Shown in pieces: positions 61,328 to 64,000 of a DNA stretch of 64,000 nt. This stretch comes from Lachnospiraceae bacterium 10-1. Lineage in GTDB: Bacteria; Bacillota; Clostridia; Lachnospirales; Lachnospiraceae. The notes beneath the pieces were generated by a model. That model saw only the letters and a program-made list of their open reading frames with translations. It did no database searches and was not told the origin of the DNA. Location: assembly GCA_000403495.2 (NCBI GenBank), contig KE159799.1, positions 576,937-640,936 of the forward strand, written 5' to 3'. Within the stretch, counting starts at the first letter, position 1. Each line of letters opens with the position of its first letter. The translations under genes and the position numbers were made by a program.

Positions 61328-61951
61328 TTAATATAAGGATGACTTGGGAAATGCCCCATCCTTATGTTTACATTTGCAGGATCGTAATAATTGCTCCTTC
61401 ACTGTCTTCAGTTGTATTCTAAGTTCTTCCTCTGAAATATCAGTTCCTGTAATTCCGAAAACCGCAAACATTGCAGAGGCTGCCTGTAATTCAGGATTAT
61501 CTATGGTAAATTCCCCTGCTGCCACCCCCTCCTTCAAAAGGGCAGTCAGTCCTTTTGTCTGCCGGTAATAGTTTTTTAAACGTATTTGGTCTCTAAAAAA
61601 ACGGACTTCTTCTTTCTTTTCAAAAAGAACTCCCGTTTCCTTCTTTTCATTTACAAAACAGGCTTCGCATAATGCAAATATTTTATCAATACGATCACTT
61701 ACAGCTATTTCATGTCTGTTTATAAGATCGGTCACCAATGGCTCCCATTCCTTGTCATCTTCCTCTAAAACTGCCTCCATCAAAAGCTTTTTACTTTTGT
61801 AATAATGTAAAATTGTTCCCCGAACGACTCCCTCTTCTATAGCAATATCATCTATCGTAGCTCCGTGAAATCCCTTTTCCAGAAAAACCTTTCGGGCCGA
61901 TTTTAAGATCCGCTGCCTGCGCAGTCCGGTATCGTTGATTCTTTTCGGCAT
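61328..61951 (-). CDS. TetR-type regulator of the M60 operon
   Basis: 207 aa. HTH at the N-terminus: QRILKSARKVFLEKGFHGAT, IDDIAIEEGVVRGTILHYYK. The C-terminal domain is of the unassigned ligand type. First gene of the operon tetR, M60, cohesin-like, aldolase. A perfect 9-5-9 inverted repeat covers its own -35 box, so autorepression is very likely. Confidence 0.9.
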   Translation of the reverse strand: MPKRINDTGLRRQRILKSARKVFLEKGFHGATIDDIAIEEGVVRGTILHYYKSKKLLMEAVLEEDDKEWEPLVTDLINRHEIAVSDRIDKIFALCEACFVNEKKETGVLFEKKEEVRFFRDQIRLKNYYRQTKGLTALLKEGVAAGEFTIDNPELQAASAMFAVFGITGTDISEEELRIQLKTVKEQLLRSCKCKHKDGAFPKSSLY

Positions 61952-61988
61952 ATTATTCCTTCCTTCTTATTTTTACACAACTAATTTT

Positions 61989-62020
61989 ATTATATTTCTT
62001 ATTGACTTTTTGTCAATAAG
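61989..62020 (-). promoter_or_regulatory. Promoter and TetR-type operator of the M60 operon
   Basis: Minus strand: TTGACA (62011-62016), 16-nt spacer, TATAAT (61989-61994). The perfect inverted repeat CTTATTGAC-N5-GTCAATAAG (61998-62020) spans the -35 and spacer. This is the arrangement expected for repression by the TetR product. Confidence 0.82.
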
Positions 62021-62076
62021 AGAAACTGCGGCTTTTTTAACACTTCAAAACAGTTTCCTTCCTCCTTCAAAAACAC

Positions 62077-62140
62077 TTGACATTGCTTTTGCTTAGCAAT
62101 TAAGCCGGCAGGCTTAATTGCTTTTGCTTACCTGTATAAT
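62077..62140 (+). promoter_or_regulatory. Split promoter with 13-bp direct repeats, possible phase switch
   Basis: TTGACA (62077-62082) and TATAAT (62135-62140) are both perfect but 52 nt apart. TTGCTTTTGCTTA occurs at 62083-62095 and 62118-62130. Between the copies is an inverted repeat (GCAATTAAGCC / GGCTTAATTGC, 62096-62121). Loss of one 35-bp unit leaves a 17-nt spacer. Confidence 0.6.
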
Positions 62141-62222
62141 AGGATTCAGGCAACAGTTAACAAAGACAGGTAATCTTCACTTTGATACCCTGACTGCAAA
62201 AAGCTTTTATGGAGGAATGGAA

Positions 62223-63887
62223 ATGGCAGAAAAAATAATTTACATCAGTAATGAACCGGTAGTAGAAAACAGTGCATTGGAAAAGACCATGATTCAGGCA
62301 GCAGAAGAATTAAATGCAAAAATTTTGGTTAAGGATTTCACCAAAAACAGCAAAACCACCACAGATGCTCCTATTATCATTTTATGCAATGGTATTAACG
62401 TACAGGATGAGCTGATTTTGGAAAGTATTGAAAAAGCTTATTTTTCTAATCAACACATTATCCTGTATAAGCCCACAAACAACGAAATTAATGCTGTCTA
62501 CGAAAGGTTGGAGGGCCGGGAATACTTTAAGGCAGACAACAAGATAATCGGCTACAGTCTGTTTGGTCTTAAATTGGCAGAAAACGGTGTCTGCTATGTA
62601 CTGGAAGATCATGAAAAACAAGCAGATGCCATATCTCGAAATATGGTGGACTTTCTGAAGGATAAGCAGGAACTGGACACACCTGCACTACATCTTTTTC
62701 ACAAAAAAGGAACTGACGCACTGGGAGCAGACTTTTCCGATGTGAATCTTGCTGCAATGGCAAAGCAACATGTTATTTCCAAAAAATTTACGCTTAAGGA
62801 AAAACCCTGCACTCTTAATTTTTACATGATCTCCTGTCATAAATATGAAGGCACAACCGCAGTTGGCGGTGAAGACTGGTTCTTTATCCAGCAATATGGA
62901 ATCTTAAATGGTGCGCCCGGATATAATAAGTATTGGGCAGGAAGCTGGGCAAATGTAAATGGCGAAGACTGGTTTGTCGGTCAGGGCGAGGTCTGCCTTA
63001 ATTACGTGGATTATTATAAAATGAAAAATTACATTCCCCTGCCTGATGGCGCAGATCAGATTTATGCAGAACTGATTTATGCAGATCCACAGGCCATAAA
63101 CGGCATAACCTCCTACACAGTTTCCGAAGGTATTGACATCGGAGGTACAGTCGGCTTTGAAGCCGGTGTAAGCGGTGGTGATCTGGAAGCAAAAGGAAGC
63201 GGCTCCTTCTCAATAGGTGCTAACTTTACTTCTTCTTACTCATTTGAAGTACAGGATTGCTCCTGTAAAGGTATTTCCTTAAGTGAAAACAACTCTTCCG
63301 CTGAATGGGAATACAAGTTTAAGAGGGCCGCCCAAAACAGAGCCGCCGGTAAATGGCAGTATCTTCACGATCCTGCTGCTCTATCCTGCTCAGTTTTCTC
63401 ACCTCTTAATTCATGGGTATGGAAATTTAACACAGACAAAAGAGATGTTTACAAAAGTTTTATCTCCACAATGGAAATTGGAATTATGAATACCATCAGC
63501 CGATACAGCGGCTCGCAGTCTCCAAAACATATTGCCGGAAACAGTGAAGGAAACAGTGTCTCTTTCAATATTACTTTTAATATGCCTCCCCTTTTGGGTA
63601 TTGATACAAAAAGCCTGCTATTTGACAAGGAAGGCGGCACACAAAAATTTAATATTACAGTGCAGGGAACATGGTCTTTGAAAATAAAAGATGCGCCTTC
63701 CTGGATCAGGGCCGACCAGTCCGGCGGAACAGGCGCTCACTCAGAAGTTTTTATTTCTACGGACGAAAATCAGGACAAAAAAGAGCGTCAGGCGATTCTG
63801 CAGATTTACAGAGTAAAAGATTCCACACATAACATTACAGATGGATTGATTGAAATTAAAGTAATTCAATCCGCCGGAAAGATTTAA
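62223..63887 (+). CDS. Leukocidin-like protein with C-terminal BACON domain, no signal peptide
   Basis: 554 aa from the ATG at 62223, ten bases after GGAGG. Residues 1-150 look cytoplasmic (IIYISNEPVVENSALEKTMI). A middle region (about 215-440) has WFFIQQYGILNG and the alternating YTVSEGIDIGGTVGFEAG, SFSIGANFTSSYSFEVQDCS, NNSSAEWEYKFKRAAQN pattern seen in the stem and cap of beta-pore-forming leukocidins. Residues 460-550 match a BACON domain (LLFDKEGGTQKFNITVQGTW, SWIRADQSGG). No secretion signal is visible. The family call is by pattern. Alternatively it is an unnamed intracellular beta-barrel family. Confidence 0.5.
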   Translation: MAEKIIYISNEPVVENSALEKTMIQAAEELNAKILVKDFTKNSKTTTDAPIIILCNGINVQDELILESIEKAYFSNQHIILYKPTNNEINAVYERLEGREYFKADNKIIGYSLFGLKLAENGVCYVLEDHEKQADAISRNMVDFLKDKQELDTPALHLFHKKGTDALGADFSDVNLAAMAKQHVISKKFTLKEKPCTLNFYMISCHKYEGTTAVGGEDWFFIQQYGILNGAPGYNKYWAGSWANVNGEDWFVGQGEVCLNYVDYYKMKNYIPLPDGADQIYAELIYADPQAINGITSYTVSEGIDIGGTVGFEAGVSGGDLEAKGSGSFSIGANFTSSYSFEVQDCSCKGISLSENNSSAEWEYKFKRAAQNRAAGKWQYLHDPAALSCSVFSPLNSWVWKFNTDKRDVYKSFISTMEIGIMNTISRYSGSQSPKHIAGNSEGNSVSFNITFNMPPLLGIDTKSLLFDKEGGTQKFNITVQGTWSLKIKDAPSWIRADQSGGTGAHSEVFISTDENQDKKERQAILQIYRVKDSTHNITDGLIEIKVIQSAGKI

Positions 63888-63924
63888 TCCTCTATCTGGA
63901 ATATCATATAGGCAATTGCAAAAG

Positions 63925-63947
63925 GCAGGAAATTCTCCTGCTTTTTT
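63925..63947 (+). terminator. Terminator of the leukocidin-like gene
   Basis: GCAGGA / TCCTGC stem with AATTC loop followed by six T, 38 bp past the stop. Confidence 0.85.
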
Positions 63948-64000
63948 GCCTGTCATAAAAGCTGTCCATTACACTACAGGTTGTTTCAAACACGAACCTA

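Noticed and set aside
62125-62140. Extended -10 that would make the split promoter active as it stands
   Set aside because: TG lies directly before TATAAT without the one-base gap of a TGn extended -10.

Overview
The window looks like a chromosomal stretch of a gut Bacillota, most likely a Lachnospiraceae relative. The grounds are A+T-rich DNA, strong AGGAGG ribosome sites, a T-box in front of thrS, a C_GCAxxG_C_C family protein, a YARHG protein, DUF1540, many Tn916-type remnants, and a very large M60 (mucin-type) metallopeptidase carrying dockerin and F5/8 modules. No rRNA, tRNA or CRISPR array was seen.

Left part (1-26 kb, almost all on the minus strand, well-kept genes). A tripartite tricarboxylate transporter (tctA partial, tctB, tctC) follows a UlaG-like lactonase behind a consensus promoter embedded in inverted repeats. 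Then come DUF2461 with an ECF sigma factor, a lipoprotein, a DUF1540 protein, and a T-box-controlled thrS followed 2 nt later by a GT39 membrane glycosyltransferase. From 11.1 to 23.3 kb lies one tightly packed eight-gene operon for a synthase-dependent exopolysaccharide. It encodes a WsfD-like membrane protein, a degenerate GGDEF protein, a DUF2334 protein, a BcsA/PgaC-like GT2, a BcsB-like protein, UDP-GlcNAc 2-epimerase, a second membrane protein and a thioredoxin/GH8-like fusion. An IS1182-type element with a 14-bp target duplication sits in the leader of this operon, and beyond it are a folded RNA candidate and a terminator-like hairpin.

Middle part (26.6-53.5 kb, both strands) is an accessory graveyard of integrative elements. 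An ApeA-like HEPN anti-phage gene, frameshifted in an A7 tract, and a ParE-type toxin-antitoxin pair are bracketed by 89-bp perfect direct repeats. Next to them is a Tn916-type integrase fused to the tail of a relaxase. Further relics are mobC, a serine recombinase, BlaI/BlaR1, Tn916 orf7/orf8/int, TnpV and KTR. Scattered between are intact-looking cargo genes (ECF sigma with DUF4179, C39-like, KilA-N, Nudix, HAD, CPBP with TetR, YARHG, GNATs, SdpI, LysR, DUF1349, AraC) and several genes scarred by small deletions.

Right part (53.5-64 kb). A four-gene operon (tetR, M60 peptidase with dockerin, cohesin-like surface protein, threonine-aldolase-like enzyme) starts from a promoter overlapped by a perfect 9-5-9 inverted repeat. 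Divergent from it is a gene for a leukocidin-like protein with a C-terminal BACON domain. Its -35 and -10 boxes, both perfect, are pushed 52 nt apart by a 35-bp insertion between 13-bp direct repeats; loss of one repeat unit would give an exact 17-nt spacer.
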